Below, piece by piece: positions 13,632 through 22,686 of a stretch of DNA of 64,000 bases. The notes under the pieces are model-generated. The model saw only the letters and a program-made list of their open reading frames with translations. It was not told the DNA's origin and made no database searches. The DNA is taken from contig NZ_VJOK01000001.1 in NCBI RefSeq assembly GCF_013302895.1, positions 3,113,591 to 3,177,590 of the forward strand, given 5' to 3'. This DNA comes from Streptomyces albus subsp. chlorinus. Its GTDB lineage: Bacteria > Actinomycetota > Actinomycetes > Streptomycetales > Streptomycetaceae. The first letter of the stretch is position 1. Each line of letters opens with the position of its first letter. A program made the position numbers and the translations under genes.

Positions 13632-15209
13632 ATGACCTCGGCTCGTTTTCCCAACCGTTCGGGTGGCCACTCCGCCCCTCCTTCCTCTTCGTCTGCCCCA
13701 GCCCCTGTCCGGACCCGGACGAGGGACCGGTGGGTGCTGGGGGTGATGTGCACGGGCATGTTCCTGGTGCTGCTCGATGTCACCGTCGTCAATGTCGCGC
13801 TCCCGTCGATCGGGCGTTCCCTCGGTGCGGCGTCGTCCGGGACGACGCCGGGACCCGGAACGGGTGCGGGCACAGGGACGGTGCAGTGGGTGGTCGACGC
13901 CTACGCGGTGGCCATCGCGGGCCTCCTGCTGGGTGCGGGCGCGATCGGCGACCGGGTGGGACACCGACGGGTCGTCCTGGCCGGGCTCGCGCTGTTCGGT
14001 CTCGCCTCCGCCGGGTGCGCCCTCGCGCCCGGCTCCGAGGTCCTGGTGGCCGCACGGGCCGTCCAGGGCACGGGGGCCGCGCTGCTGCTGCCCGGCAGCC
14101 TCGCGGTGATCACGGACACCTTCACCGACCCGGCGGCCCGCGCCCGCGCGCTGGGTGTCTGGGCGGGCGTCTCGTCGCTGGCGCTGCCCGCCGGACCGCT
14201 GCTCGGCGGCGCGCTGGTCGGGACCGTGGGCTGGCGGATGGTGTTCTGGGTCAACCTGCCCGTCGTGGCCGCTGCACTGGTCGCTGTGGCACGGCTGGTG
14301 CCCGGCCGCGGAGGGCGGGCCGGGAACCGGACCGACTGGCTGGGGACGGCCGGCACCGCCCTGCTGCCGGCCGCGGTCGTCTTCGCCGTGATCGACGCCG
14401 GGCACCACGGGCCGCGCGCCGTGGGCGCGTGCGCGCTCGCGGTCGCCGTAGTGGCCGGGGCCGGTCTCTCGCGGGCCCAGCGGTGTGCGCCCGCCCCCGT
14501 ACTGCCGCTCCCTCTGCTGCGCCGTCCCGCCTTCGCGGGGCCGAACATCGCCGCCCTGGTGATGAACGCCGTCGCCAACGGAACGCTCTTCGTGACGACG
14601 CTGTACCTGCAGTCCGTGCAGCACCGCTCCCCGCTCGCCGCCGGCGTGGCACTGTTGCCGCTGTTCATCCCGCTCGCCCTCCTCGCACCTGTCGCGGGAC
14701 GGCTCACCGCCCGCTACGGGCCGCGCGTTCCCATGGTCGCCGGTGCCTGCGCCGCCGCCTGCGGGTGTGCTGCCCTGCTCTTCGTACGGGCCGACAGCGG
14801 CATCGCCGTCCTGACACCCGGACTGGCCGGACTCGGTACCGGGGCCGGGCTGTTCACGGCCGCTGTGGTCACCGCCGCCGTCGCCGCCGTGCCCGACGAC
14901 CGCTCGGGGCTGGCCGGCGGCGTCAACAACGCCGCCCGGCAGACGGGTACGGCCCTCGGCATCGCCGTCTTCGGCGCTGTCGCCGGGTCGCCGGACGACC
15001 CGGCGGCCTTCACCGCTGCGCTGCGTCATCTCGGGCTGCTGGGAGCCGTGCTGTGGGCCGCCGTCCTCGCGCTCACCGCCGTGACGGTGCCACGGGGCCG
15101 TGAGGCGGCACGGGAAACGTTCCCCGGGGAGACGTCCCCCGGGCAGGACAGCGCCGCCTCTCGGCACGTGCCGGAACAGGAATTTCGGCGCGTGCCGAGA
15201 CGGGAATGA
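13632..15209 (+). CDS. MFS drug exporter, DHA2 (EmrB/QacA) type
   Basis: A 525-residue, probably 14-segment transporter in the plasma membrane. Segment 1 contains VMCTGMFLVLLDVTVVNVAL with the conserved Asp of DHA2 carriers; the loop motif A appears as GDRVGHRR, and motif C-like sequence as AGPLLGGALVGTVGWRMVFW. The start at ATG 13632 has GGGTGGGGAGCC before it. It probably uses proton motive force to export a hydrophobic compound. The divergent ArsR-type gene is its likely repressor. The N-terminal 28 residues are Ser/Pro-rich and cytoplasmic. The substrate cannot be read from the sequence. Confidence 0.9.
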   Translation: MTSARFPNRSGGHSAPPSSSSAPAPVRTRTRDRWVLGVMCTGMFLVLLDVTVVNVALPSIGRSLGAASSGTTPGPGTGAGTGTVQWVVDAYAVAIAGLLLGAGAIGDRVGHRRVVLAGLALFGLASAGCALAPGSEVLVAARAVQGTGAALLLPGSLAVITDTFTDPAARARALGVWAGVSSLALPAGPLLGGALVGTVGWRMVFWVNLPVVAAALVAVARLVPGRGGRAGNRTDWLGTAGTALLPAAVVFAVIDAGHHGPRAVGACALAVAVVAGAGLSRAQRCAPAPVLPLPLLRRPAFAGPNIAALVMNAVANGTLFVTTLYLQSVQHRSPLAAGVALLPLFIPLALLAPVAGRLTARYGPRVPMVAGACAAACGCAALLFVRADSGIAVLTPGLAGLGTGAGLFTAAVVTAAVAAVPDDRSGLAGGVNNAARQTGTALGIAVFGAVAGSPDDPAAFTAALRHLGLLGAVLWAAVLALTAVTVPRGREAARETFPGETSPGQDSAASRHVPEQEFRRVPRRE

Positions 15210-15312
15210 GGCCACGGCGCCTGGCGCGCTGACGCCGCCTGGCCGGCCAGCGGTCCCCGGTCGGCCAGTGGCCCCCGGCGGGCGGGGGGTACGCGGCGGG
15301 CCGGGTGCGCCG

Positions 15313-15732
15313 TCATCCGCGGCTCCGGGGAGTCGAGCCGTGGCGGGGGCCGAGGGTGTGGTGGATCGTCGCCTGGAGCGCCGCGTGGAGGCACGCCGCG
15401 GGTGTGAGGGAGGCCGCCGGGGAGCAGGGGACGGCCCAGTGGGGGCCGGGCGGGTGCAGACGGTTCCTGGGCGGTACGGTCACCCAGTTCGCGGTGCCCA
15501 GCACCTGGACGGCGGTGAACTCGTCGAACGACCACTCGTTGGCGCTGCCCGGCTCGATGAGCCAGTAGAGGCGGCTGCCGTACGGATCGCGGATGACGGC
15601 TCCTGACAAGGCGCCGATCCGGGCCAGTACACCCTCGCCGAGGTAGGCGGGGACCCGTACGGCGTCCCACCACTCCCCCGCGGGTAACAGCACGGCATCC
15701 AGGCCCTTCGGCAGCGGCCACCATACGGTCAC
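15313..15732 (-). CDS. Small Streptomyces-type hypothetical (Prim-Pol-like N-terminal pattern)
   Basis: A 139-residue protein starting MTVWWPLPKGLDAVLLPAGE. It contains AVIRDPYGSRLYWLIEPGSA and ANWVTVPPRNRLHPPGPHWA. The pattern fits a small family common in Streptomyces, related as I remember it to the N-terminal region of bifunctional DNA primase/polymerase proteins, but lacking catalytic acidic residues I could name. It is soluble, with no signal peptide. It lies 300 bases downstream of the TPR-type XRE regulator and behind a region rich in inverted repeats, which may be its operator. Confidence 0.7.
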   Translation of the reverse strand: MTVWWPLPKGLDAVLLPAGEWWDAVRVPAYLGEGVLARIGALSGAVIRDPYGSRLYWLIEPGSANEWSFDEFTAVQVLGTANWVTVPPRNRLHPPGPHWAVPCSPAASLTPAACLHAALQATIHHTLGPRHGSTPRSRG

Positions 15733-15854
15733 GGCTTCTCCTGTGCGTCTTGCGCCTCGTATGCGTCTTAAGCGTCGCCGTCGGTGGCTTCGTCGGCTCC
15801 CGAGGCGCCGACAACCACCGCACCGTCGGCGCCTCAGGTTGTGACCCGCTCAGC

Positions 15855-15950
15855 TTGCCTACGAGGCAAGTGGCAAAGTGTCACCACTGAGTGACACTTT
15901 GCTCGCACAGTGTAGTCACTTGCCCAATGCCCCGCACCACATCACCGCGA
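15855..15950. promoter_or_regulatory. Cluster of inverted repeats upstream of 15732
   Basis: Three nested elements occur here. CTTGCC-TACGA-GGCAAG is at about 15855-15870. A perfect 12-bp repeat GCAAAGTGTCAC / GTGACACTTTGC is at 15873-15884 and 15891-15902. An outer GGCAAGTG / CACTTGCC pair is around them. They lie in the control region of the 139-residue gene and after the XRE gene. An operator for the neighbouring XRE regulator, or a terminator, would both fit. Confidence 0.5.
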
Positions 15951-15974
15951 AAGTCCCGCTCCCGCCTACCGCAT

Positions 15975-16021
15975 TGCCCCGTTGCCCCGTTGCCCCGTTG
16001 CCCCGTTGCCCCGTTGCCCCG
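15975..16021. repeat. 8-bp tandem repeat (TTGCCCCG), about six copies
   Basis: Perfect head-to-tail copies of an octamer lie just after the stop codon of the XRE/TPR gene. The unit is simple-sequence-like and likely variable between strains. I see no coding role. Confidence 0.85.
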
Positions 16022-16030
16022 GCACCATGC

Positions 16031-17407
16031 TCACAGGCCGAGCCATGCCGCCAGGTTGTCGAGCGTGTCGGGGGTGCGGCGGCGCTGGGCGACCAGGCCG
16101 TTGATGGTCTCGCGGGCGCCGGGGTGGTAACGGGTCTGTTCCGGCGCCAGTTTGCGGGCCGCCATCACCGACTCCAGGGCGGCGTCGCAGCGTCCCGTCT
16201 CCATCTCCGCGCGGGCGCGGTCCACATAGAAGTGCGCACGCCGCGACATCGGCCACCCGTTGGGGAGGCGGACCGTGCGGGACCGCTCCAGCGCCGCCCC
16301 GTACCGCCGCATCTCCACCTGTGCGGACACCTCGTGCACCGCCACATTGGCCGGTCCGAAGCTGAGCCAGTGGACACGGCCCGCCTCTCCGGTGCGTCCG
16401 GCGTAGAGGGCGGCCTCGCGCAGGTGGGCCGCCACCGCGTCGGCGTCGTGCGCACGGGCGGCGATGACGCTCGCTCCCAGGTGCAACTGCCCCCGGACGG
16501 CGAGGGTCTCCCGCGCCTCCCGGGCATCGGCGTCCGTACGGGAGACCGCCTTGTGACCCGCTTCGATGAGGCGCAGACCGATGGTGTGCTCACCCTCGCG
16601 GAAGTACGCGAGGGCGCGCATGTACTGGCGTACGGCCGCGAGCAGGGGGTCCGAACCGCGCTCCGCGGCCCAGCCCAGCCGGTCGAGGGCGATGGTGGCC
16701 AGATCGTAGAAGCCGAGCTTGGTGGCGATGTCGTGCGCCGTGCGGTACGCCGAGCCCAGTGTCTGCCACAGCTCGGTACTGGGCGTGCGGTGGGCGGCTG
16801 TGGTGACCTCCGCGATGAAGGAGGGCAGCACGTGGGCGGCCTTGCTCAGCTGGGTGGCGCGCACCATCCGGCACAGGTCGTCGGCCTGGGCGGCGAGTTC
16901 GGCGGGGGTGCGTTCCCGCTCCGTCGCGCCGCCGCCCCGAAGCTCACCCCGTCCGCCCGTCAGCCGGCCCGCCGGTCCGCCTCCCGTCCCGTCCCGCGCG
17001 CCGCCCGCAGGGCCACCTGCGGGGCCGCTGCCCGGACAGCTGTCCAGGTCGGTTCCCGTACCGGTTCCCCGGCGGTCACCCGGATCGCTCACCGGGCGGC
17101 CCTCCAGACCGTCCTCCAGGTCGTAGAGGTCCAGCGACTCGCGGATGGGACGGATGAGTGCGGCGAGCTTGTCCTGCTGGAGCTCGTTGACGTACGGCTG
17201 CCCGGTCAGCACCGTCACGTCGATCCGCAGCAGCCGCGCCACCGCGGAGATCAGGTCGGGCGAGGCGTTCTTGCGGCCCTCCTCGACCTGGCGCAACAGG
17301 CTGTAGGAGTAGGGGAGTCTCGCCGCCAGTCCGCGCTGGGTCAGCCCTGCCAGCTTGCGTTGGTGGGCGATACGGACGCCCGCGTGTTCTTCCTTCGGCC
17401 CGCGCAT
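16031..17407 (-). CDS. XRE regulator with TPR-like C-terminal domain
   Basis: A 458-residue regulator. ATG 17407 is chosen because CGGAG lies seven bases before it. Residues 8-70 form the helix-turn-helix (RIAHQRKLAGLTQRGLAARL; YSYSLLRQVEEGRKNASPDL). Residues about 110-155 are a Gly/Pro/Thr-rich linker (GTGTGTDLDSCPGSGPAGGP). The rest is a helical TPR-like solenoid (ALAYFREGEHTIGLRLIEAG; EARETLAVRGQLHLGASVIA) ending LAAWLGL. This is a common Streptomyces architecture, and the solenoid probably senses a peptide or small ligand. It is divergent from the flavoprotein gene at 17608. The expanded linker is unusual and matches low-complexity insertions elsewhere in the window. Confidence 0.85.
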   Translation of the reverse strand: MRGPKEEHAGVRIAHQRKLAGLTQRGLAARLPYSYSLLRQVEEGRKNASPDLISAVARLLRIDVTVLTGQPYVNELQQDKLAALIRPIRESLDLYDLEDGLEGRPVSDPGDRRGTGTGTDLDSCPGSGPAGGPAGGARDGTGGGPAGRLTGGRGELRGGGATERERTPAELAAQADDLCRMVRATQLSKAAHVLPSFIAEVTTAAHRTPSTELWQTLGSAYRTAHDIATKLGFYDLATIALDRLGWAAERGSDPLLAAVRQYMRALAYFREGEHTIGLRLIEAGHKAVSRTDADAREARETLAVRGQLHLGASVIAARAHDADAVAAHLREAALYAGRTGEAGRVHWLSFGPANVAVHEVSAQVEMRRYGAALERSRTVRLPNGWPMSRRAHFYVDRARAEMETGRCDAALESVMAARKLAPEQTRYHPGARETINGLVAQRRRTPDTLDNLAAWLGL

Positions 17408-17607
17408 CAGCGTCTCCGTTCCGCTCCCTGCGATGACCCGGCACGGTACGCACGTTGTGGCAAGTAGGTGCTTTTCAGCCGGAGGTTCCACCCGATCGTG
17501 TTCAGTTGAGTTGCGCCGGGGGGCGCGTTGTGGGAGATGCGCGCAGAGGAGACGGCAGAGGGCCCGGCAGAGGGCGAAACCGCAGGCATTCGTGGTGGGA
17601 TGCGACT

Positions 17608-18213
17608 ATGCCCTCACCCGTCCTGTACCTGCTCGCCTGCGCGGCACCTCCCGTTCTCCGGGTGGCCGATGTCGTCGAGGACGCCCAACGCGCCGGCTGG
17701 GACGTGTGCCTGGGGCTCACCCCCACGGCGGCGCTCTGGCTGGAGGACCGCCTGCCCGCCCTGGAGCGCCGGACGGGACACCCCGTGCGCTCCCGCTACA
17801 AGCTCCCCGGCGGGCCCGATGTGTGGCCGCCCGCGACGGTGGCCCTGGTGGCGCCCGCGACGTTCAACACCGTCAACCAGTGGGCGCTAGGAATCACGGA
17901 CAAGTTCGTGGTGGGTTTCGCCGCCGAGGCGATCGGCAAAAGCATCCCCCTGGTGACCATGCCGTGCGTGAACGCGGCCTACGCCCGGCACCCTCAGTTC
18001 GCCCGCTCCCTCGACGTGCTGCGCGGGGCGGGCGTACGAGTCCTGTACGGGGAGGGCGGTTTCGTGCCGAACCCTCCCGGTGAGGGCCGCCCGGGCGCGT
18101 TCCCCTGGGACTTGGCACTGCGGGCCGCAGGAGAGGCCGAAGGGGGAGAGGGGTCCGGGTGGGCCGAGGGAGCCGAGCCGGCCGGGCACCGTCCGGGAGA
18201 AGTCACGAACTGA
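17608..18213 (+). CDS. Flavoprotein (phosphopantothenoylcysteine decarboxylase-like)
   Basis: A 201-residue protein from ATG 17608. It starts MPSPVLYLLACAAPPVLRVA and has the flavoprotein family fold: WDVCLGLTPTAALWL, then PPATVALVAPATFNTVNQWA (the PA-T-N substrate region), GITDKFVVGFAAEAIG and SIPLVTMPCVNAAYARHPQF. Members bind FMN and decarboxylate cysteine-derived substrates. This small free-standing Streptomyces type has no known substrate. The last 35 residues are Gly/Glu-rich. It is divergent from the TPR-type XRE regulator, which may control it. Confidence 0.85.
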   Translation: MPSPVLYLLACAAPPVLRVADVVEDAQRAGWDVCLGLTPTAALWLEDRLPALERRTGHPVRSRYKLPGGPDVWPPATVALVAPATFNTVNQWALGITDKFVVGFAAEAIGKSIPLVTMPCVNAAYARHPQFARSLDVLRGAGVRVLYGEGGFVPNPPGEGRPGAFPWDLALRAAGEAEGGEGSGWAEGAEPAGHRPGEVTN

Positions 18214-18928
18214 ACCGGACGCGACCGCGGAAGCCCGCCGCGGCGGATCTCGCCGGGTCCTTTCCGTTGTCCCGATGGGGGGTGACTCTGTCCGGTGCTC
18301 ACGGGCTGCGGTTTGCGGGCCGCATGCGAGGCGACTGCGGGCTGCGCGTGGGTTCCTCGAAGGAGGTCTCCCACGACCGACTGCGTGGCGCAGACAGTCG
18401 TGCACCGCCGAGCACGGGCCGGACGGTGCTGCTCGGCGACGCCTGTTGGCCGTCTCCCTGCTGGCGCGGGCCAAGACGCCTCCCTCGGGATCGCCGGCGC
18501 GCACGTACTGGCGACGCAACTGGCCGGCGCCTGCGGGAGCGCGCTCGGGGATGCGCGCGGGAGCGCCCACGGGAACGCGAGCCGTCCGAGCCGCCGGAGC
18601 TGGCGGAGCTGGCGGAACTGGCGGAACTGGCGGAACTGGCGGAGGGTGGCGGAACTGGCGGAGGGTGGCGGAACTGACAATGGCGGGAGCCGACGGCTGA
18701 CCGGCCGGGGTCGGACGAGGACGTGTCTGGGCGCACCGTCCGGCGAAGGCCGCTCTTTCTTCCGCTGCACTTCCGGGTTTCTTCTGGTTTTCTTCCGGTT
18801 TTCTTCCGCCCGCGCGATGAGTTCCGCCGCGTCGGCCGGTCTGTCTCTGTGTGAAGCTTCACCGCCCCAGGGGCGGCGCCCGTGAAGAACCTGAGTGAAC
18901 ACGTGAGAACCCGAGAGAAGAGGCAGCC
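18214..18928. other. Gene-free stretch with repeats
   Basis: No frame here shows a start with ribosome site and plausible protein. Bases 18595-18676 contain a tandem GGCGGAACT-type 9-mer. Bases about 18758-18812 are pyrimidine-rich, with repeated TTTTCTTCCG on the plus strand. The promoter of the VOC gene at 18929 should lie near the end. Confidence 0.5.
18595..18676. repeat. 9-bp tandem repeat (GGCGGAACT and variants)
   Basis: About eight degenerate copies, head to tail, in an intergenic region. Because the unit is a multiple of three it stays open in several frames, which produces false open frames across it. Confidence 0.8.
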
Positions 18929-19333
18929 ATGTCCCGGAAGATCTTCGTCAACCTGCCGGTCAAGGACCTGAACCGCAGCATCGACTTCTTCACCAAGTGC
19001 GGTTTCTCCTTCGACCCCCGGTTCACCGACGAGAACGCCACCTGCATGGTCGTCGGTGAGGACATCCGCGTGATGCTGCTCGTCGAGCCGTTCTTCCGCT
19101 CCTTCTCCCGGCGGGAGATCCCCGACACCGCGCGTACCAGCGAGGTGCTGGTCGCTCTGTCCGCCGAGAGCCGCGAGGAGGTGGACGAGCTGGTGGAGCG
19201 CGCGCTCGACGCCGGCGCCGAGGCTCACGGCGAGCCCCAGGCGGACGGCCCGATGTACGGCCGTTCCTTCACCGACCCGGACGGTCACATCTGGGAGGTC
19301 ATGTGGATGGACCCGACGGCCCTCGAGGGCTGA
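18929..19333 (+). CDS. VOC-family (glyoxalase/extradiol) protein
   Basis: A 134-residue single-domain VOC protein starting MSRKIFVNLPVKDLNRSIDF behind AGAGG. Typical elements are FFTKCGFSFDPRFTDENATC, a central FRSFSRREIPD, and the C-terminal YGRSFTDPDGHIWEVMWMDP, with the conserved DPDGH and Glu of the metal site. The family includes metal-dependent lyases, dioxygenases and drug-binding resistance proteins. This subtype, common in actinobacteria, has no assigned reaction. It is followed at 19512 by a second VOC gene with its own ribosome site. Confidence 0.88.
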   Translation: MSRKIFVNLPVKDLNRSIDFFTKCGFSFDPRFTDENATCMVVGEDIRVMLLVEPFFRSFSRREIPDTARTSEVLVALSAESREEVDELVERALDAGAEAHGEPQADGPMYGRSFTDPDGHIWEVMWMDPTALEG

Positions 19334-19511
19334 CGGCCGTGCCGGGCGGGTCCCGCGGTCCCGCGGTCCGCGACGGGCCCGCCGGCGCGCTGCACTGCCT
19401 CCGACGACAGACGTACGCCGAAGTACCGAGCCGGAAGGTGAAATTCCGCCCGGCTCCCGGTCGTTGATCTCGGTGACCGACCCGGTACGAAGCGTGAAAG
19501 AGGAGGCGGCC

Positions 19512-19907
19512 ATGCCGGTCCAGCTCAACCACACCATCGTGCGCGCCCGCGACAAGAAGCGGTCCGCCCAGTTCCTCGCGGAGCTGCTGGACCTCGAGGT
19601 GCAGCCCCAGTTCGGGCCGTTCCTCCCGGTCGTCACCGCCAACGACGTGGCCCTGGACTTCGCCGACGCGGGTGCGGAACCCGTCGTTCCGCAGCACTAC
19701 GCGTTCCTGGTGTCCGAGGAGGAGTTCGACGCGATCTTCGGCCGGATCAAGGCCGCCGGTCTGGCGTACTACGCGGACCCGGGACGCACGCGGCCCGGTC
19801 AGATCAACCACAACGACGGCGGCCGGGGCGTGTACTGGCTCGACCCGGACGGCCACGTCCTGGAGATCATCACCCGCCACTACGGCGCCGAGGGCCGGAC
19901 CGGCTGA
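19512..19907 (+). CDS. VOC-family protein, second copy-type
   Basis: A 131-residue VOC protein. ATG 19512 follows AGGAGG at ideal spacing; an upstream in-frame ATG (19464) has none. It starts MPVQLNHTIVRARDKKRSAQ and ends with GRGVYWLDPDGHVLEIITRH. His7, the YWLDPDGH segment and Glu in HVLEIIT form the expected metal-site set. Similarity to the VOC gene upstream is only at fold level, so it is not a recent duplication. Function unknown. Confidence 0.88.
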   Translation: MPVQLNHTIVRARDKKRSAQFLAELLDLEVQPQFGPFLPVVTANDVALDFADAGAEPVVPQHYAFLVSEEEFDAIFGRIKAAGLAYYADPGRTRPGQINHNDGGRGVYWLDPDGHVLEIITRHYGAEGRTG

Positions 19908-19953
19908 CGCCCGGAAGCCGCGGGGGCCCGGGGCGGGCACCCGTCAGTCCCGC

Positions 19954-20063
19954 GAGGCAGCGGTCCGGTGAAGCGGCGATCCGGTGAAGCGGCGATCCGG
20001 TGAGGCAGCGGTCCCGTGAGGCAGCGGTCCCGTGAGATGCCGGTCGTGAGGCATCGGCCCCGT
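19954..20063. repeat. 16-bp imperfect tandem repeat, about seven units
   Basis: Units such as GAGGCAGCGGTCCCGT and GAAGCGGCGATCCGGT follow one another between the VOC gene and the end of the membrane protein gene at 20090. Two unit types alternate in blocks, suggesting local slippage. No coding function is seen. Confidence 0.8.
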
Positions 20064-20089
20064 GCGGCTCCGGGCGGGCCCATGAGGCG

Positions 20090-22489
20090 TCAGTCCCGCG
20101 AGTCCCCGGCATCCTCCCGGTCGGGGCACGGTGTGCCGCGCGGCAGCTCGTAGGGGGCTGCGATGCGGTAGACGCCGGGGCGTGGCGCGTCCAGCACCGT
20201 CCAGGTGTCCTGTACGGGTTCGTCCTTGCCCTGCGGCGGCGGGCCTCCGAAGGTCGGTTCGGCCTCGCGCAGGCATCCGTTGACGTTGTCCTCCTCCCGG
20301 GAGGGCGGCACCACGCGGTCGCCGTCCGCGTCGACCAGCCCCAGCCACGGCGAGTACGGCACCCGCACCAGCACACGCCCGCTCTCCCGCACCCGGACGG
20401 TGACGCTCTCGGCGTCGGCCCGCTCGACCGACGCCGAGGCATCCACCAGGGGCACGGCGCCCTTGACGCGGAAGAGGCGCCAGCTGTCGTCGGACCAGAT
20501 CTCCTCCAGGTACGGCTGGCCCTCGCTCACCAGCTTGGCCTCGGCGACACCACCCGCGATGTCAGGCGGGTCGGCGGGCAGGACGACGTAGTGGACGGCC
20601 CAGCGGCGCAGCCACGCGTAGTAGCGGTCGGGGCTGAGTTCCTTCTCGTAGAAGAGGGGGTTGCGCTCCAGGTCTGCCTGGCGGTTCCAGCCGCGGGCGA
20701 GGTTGACGTACGGCGCCAGGGCCGACGCCTCGCGGTGGCTGTTGACGGGGACGACCTCCACACGGGCGCGGTCCGCGTCGGCCTTCTTCAACTGGGCGAC
20801 CAGGGGTTTCAGCTCCGCCGACCAGTCGGTGTCGGGGGTGGTGTGCAGGACGTCCCAGGTGGGCTTGGCGATCTGCCAGCCCATGGTCACCAGCAGCGCG
20901 AGGGCCATGGCGAGCCCCCGGCGTGACTTCCACGGCCGCCAGCCGCGGCCCACCACGATCGGCACCGCCGCCAGCAGCGCCACCGCCCCGAACAGCAGCC
21001 CGAGCCGTTCGACGTTCGAGCCGACCTGCGAGGGGATCGCCCAGGTCAGCACGATACCCAGCGCGTAGATGGCGCCGCCGACGCGGACGGCCATCCAGGT
21101 CTTGGGCACCATCAGCGTCACCGCGACGGCACCGAGGACGGGGAAGATCAGCGACACGAACGGCATCGGCTGCACGCCCGTGAACGGGAAGAGGAGGGTG
21201 GAAGCGGCGACGACCACCGGCGGCGGCACGGCCACCGCGAACATGGCCGCGGGCCTGCGGGCCAGCAGCAGCGAGGCGGCGACGACCTCCAGGAAGAGCC
21301 CGGCGACGGGGCTGGCGGCGGTGGCGAGCGCGGCCAGCAGTATCGCGAGCGCCGCCCGCACATACCGCGCCGGGCGGCTGGCACGTGACCCGCGCCAGCG
21401 CCCCGGCCACGTCCACACGACCGCGACCGCGCCGAGGCCGAAGAGCATGCCCAGCGCGAAGGTCACCCGTCCCGAGGCCGCGTTGCACGCGAACGCGAAC
21501 GCGCCCCACAGCGAGGGCACCAGCGGTTCGGGCACCGTCCGGGCCAGCAGCAGGGCCAGCAGCCCGGCCGAGAGCACACCGGCCAGTATCAGCGTCGAGC
21601 GGACGCCGAGCACCGCCATCAAATAGGGCGAGATGACGCTGTAGGAGACGGGGTGCATCCCGCCGTACCAGGCGAGGTTGTAGGCGGAGCCCGGGTGTTC
21701 GCCCGCGAACTCGGCCCAGGCGTCCTGCGCGGCCAGGTCGCCGCCGCCGCTGGCCAGGAACCAGAGCCAGAGCAGATGGAGCAGGGCCCCTGCCGCCAGG
21801 GCGGCGCCGACGACGCCGTACGGCCGGGACAGCACATGGCGCACGCCGCTCCACCAGCGCGACAGCCGCCGCTCGGTGCCGCGCTCGACTGCCGGAGCAC
21901 CCTCGGCGGACGCCGCTGCCCTGACGGACCCCTCGGTCCCGACGGGTACGCCGGCCTCGGCGGGTGTCCCGGTCCCGACGGGTGCGCCGCCCCCGATGGG
22001 TGCCTCGGTCCCGACGGGCGCGCCAGCCTCGGCGGGTGTCTCGGTCCCGACGGGTACGCCGGGCCCGACGGGCGCCTCGGTCTCGATGGACCCCCCGGTC
22101 CCAACAGGTGCCTCGGTCCCGACGGATGCGGCGGCCCCCGCCGGCTCGGCCGGGTCGGCCGCCCCGGAAAGCTCGGAAGTCCCGAACGGCCCGGAAGCCC
22201 CGGAGGACTCGGAGATCCCGGCGGACCCGGAAGTCCCGGAGAGCCCAGGGGACCCGGAGGACCCGGAGCGCCCTGGGAGCCCGGACGTCGCCGGGGCCGC
22301 GGTCCGTTCGCGGGCGGGCGGGGGCAGGGGATCCGGTTCCGGCCGGTTCCCCTGCGGGCGCTGCCCGGGAACGGGTGCGCGAACGGCATCCAAGGCGTCC
22401 TCCACGCCCGGACTCCCGGCTATCTCACCGGCGCCGGCGCCGGAGTCAGGCCCCGACTCCGGCGTCGGAGGTGGGTGCACGGTGGCCAC
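20090..22489 (-). CDS. Large polytopic membrane protein with disordered N-terminus
   Basis: A 799-residue protein from GTG 22489 (GGAGAGAG upstream). Residues 1 to about 215 are low complexity, including a Val-Gly-Thr-Glu-Ala-Pro repeat (VGTEAPVGTGGSIETEAPVG). Then come about ten membrane segments (for example AALAAGALLHLLWLWFLASG, LFGLGAVAVVWTW, LALLVTMGWQIAKPTW) and a C-terminal extracytoplasmic domain of about 240 residues (PVNSHREASALAPYVNLARG; YYAWLRRWAVHYVVLPAD). The layout, with a first loop containing HPGSAYNLAWYGGMHPVSYS, is that of GT-C-type integral membrane proteins conserved in Streptomyces, possibly glycosyl transfer at the outer face; this is inference. It is next to a D,D-carboxypeptidase on the same strand, which fits a cell-envelope role. 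Confidence 0.75.
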   Translation of the reverse strand: MATVHPPPTPESGPDSGAGAGEIAGSPGVEDALDAVRAPVPGQRPQGNRPEPDPLPPPARERTAAPATSGLPGRSGSSGSPGLSGTSGSAGISESSGASGPFGTSELSGAADPAEPAGAAASVGTEAPVGTGGSIETEAPVGPGVPVGTETPAEAGAPVGTEAPIGGGAPVGTGTPAEAGVPVGTEGSVRAAASAEGAPAVERGTERRLSRWWSGVRHVLSRPYGVVGAALAAGALLHLLWLWFLASGGGDLAAQDAWAEFAGEHPGSAYNLAWYGGMHPVSYSVISPYLMAVLGVRSTLILAGVLSAGLLALLLARTVPEPLVPSLWGAFAFACNAASGRVTFALGMLFGLGAVAVVWTWPGRWRGSRASRPARYVRAALAILLAALATAASPVAGLFLEVVAASLLLARRPAAMFAVAVPPPVVVAASTLLFPFTGVQPMPFVSLIFPVLGAVAVTLMVPKTWMAVRVGGAIYALGIVLTWAIPSQVGSNVERLGLLFGAVALLAAVPIVVGRGWRPWKSRRGLAMALALLVTMGWQIAKPTWDVLHTTPDTDWSAELKPLVAQLKKADADRARVEVVPVNSHREASALAPYVNLARGWNRQADLERNPLFYEKELSPDRYYAWLRRWAVHYVVLPADPPDIAGGVAEAKLVSEGQPYLEEIWSDDSWRLFRVKGAVPLVDASASVERADAESVTVRVRESGRVLVRVPYSPWLGLVDADGDRVVPPSREEDNVNGCLREAEPTFGGPPPQGKDEPVQDTWTVLDAPRPGVYRIAAPYELPRGTPCPDREDAGDSRD

Positions 22490-22575
22490 TGCGCTCTCTC
22501 CCCGTCCTCCCCGTACAGATGTGCGGCTCAGATCCGCATGACGTTACCGGACCACGCCGCGACGCTCCCCCGACG

Positions 22576-22618
22576 CCCCAACACGCTCCCCGTGATTCAC
22601 CACAGGGAGCGTGTGGGG
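22576..22618 (-). terminator. Terminator after the D,D-carboxypeptidase gene
   Basis: CCCC plus ACACGCTCCC (one bulged A between them) pairs perfectly with GGGAGCGTGTGGGG, loop 14 bases. It lies about 70 bases past the stop of the minus-strand carboxypeptidase gene and before the next gene's start at 22489. Confidence 0.7.
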
Positions 22619-22686
22619 CGCGCGGGACGCGCGGACGAACCGGGCGTGCCGACTGGAACGGGGGACGCCGCAGCACGCGGAAAGGT

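Noticed and set aside
12738..15215. An 825-codon minus-strand frame covering the ArsR gene and the exporter
   Set aside because: Only the 3' part (to 13565) is a real protein; the rest is antisense to a clear MFS transporter and is Gly/Arg/His-rich.
18159..18677. A 172-codon frame with ELAELAELAE repeats
   Set aside because: The pattern comes from a 9-base tandem repeat, and the rest is Arg-rich without coding bias.
15975..20063. Tandem repeats (15975, 18595, 19954) as a CRISPR array
   Set aside because: The units are head to tail without spacers, and no cas genes are present.
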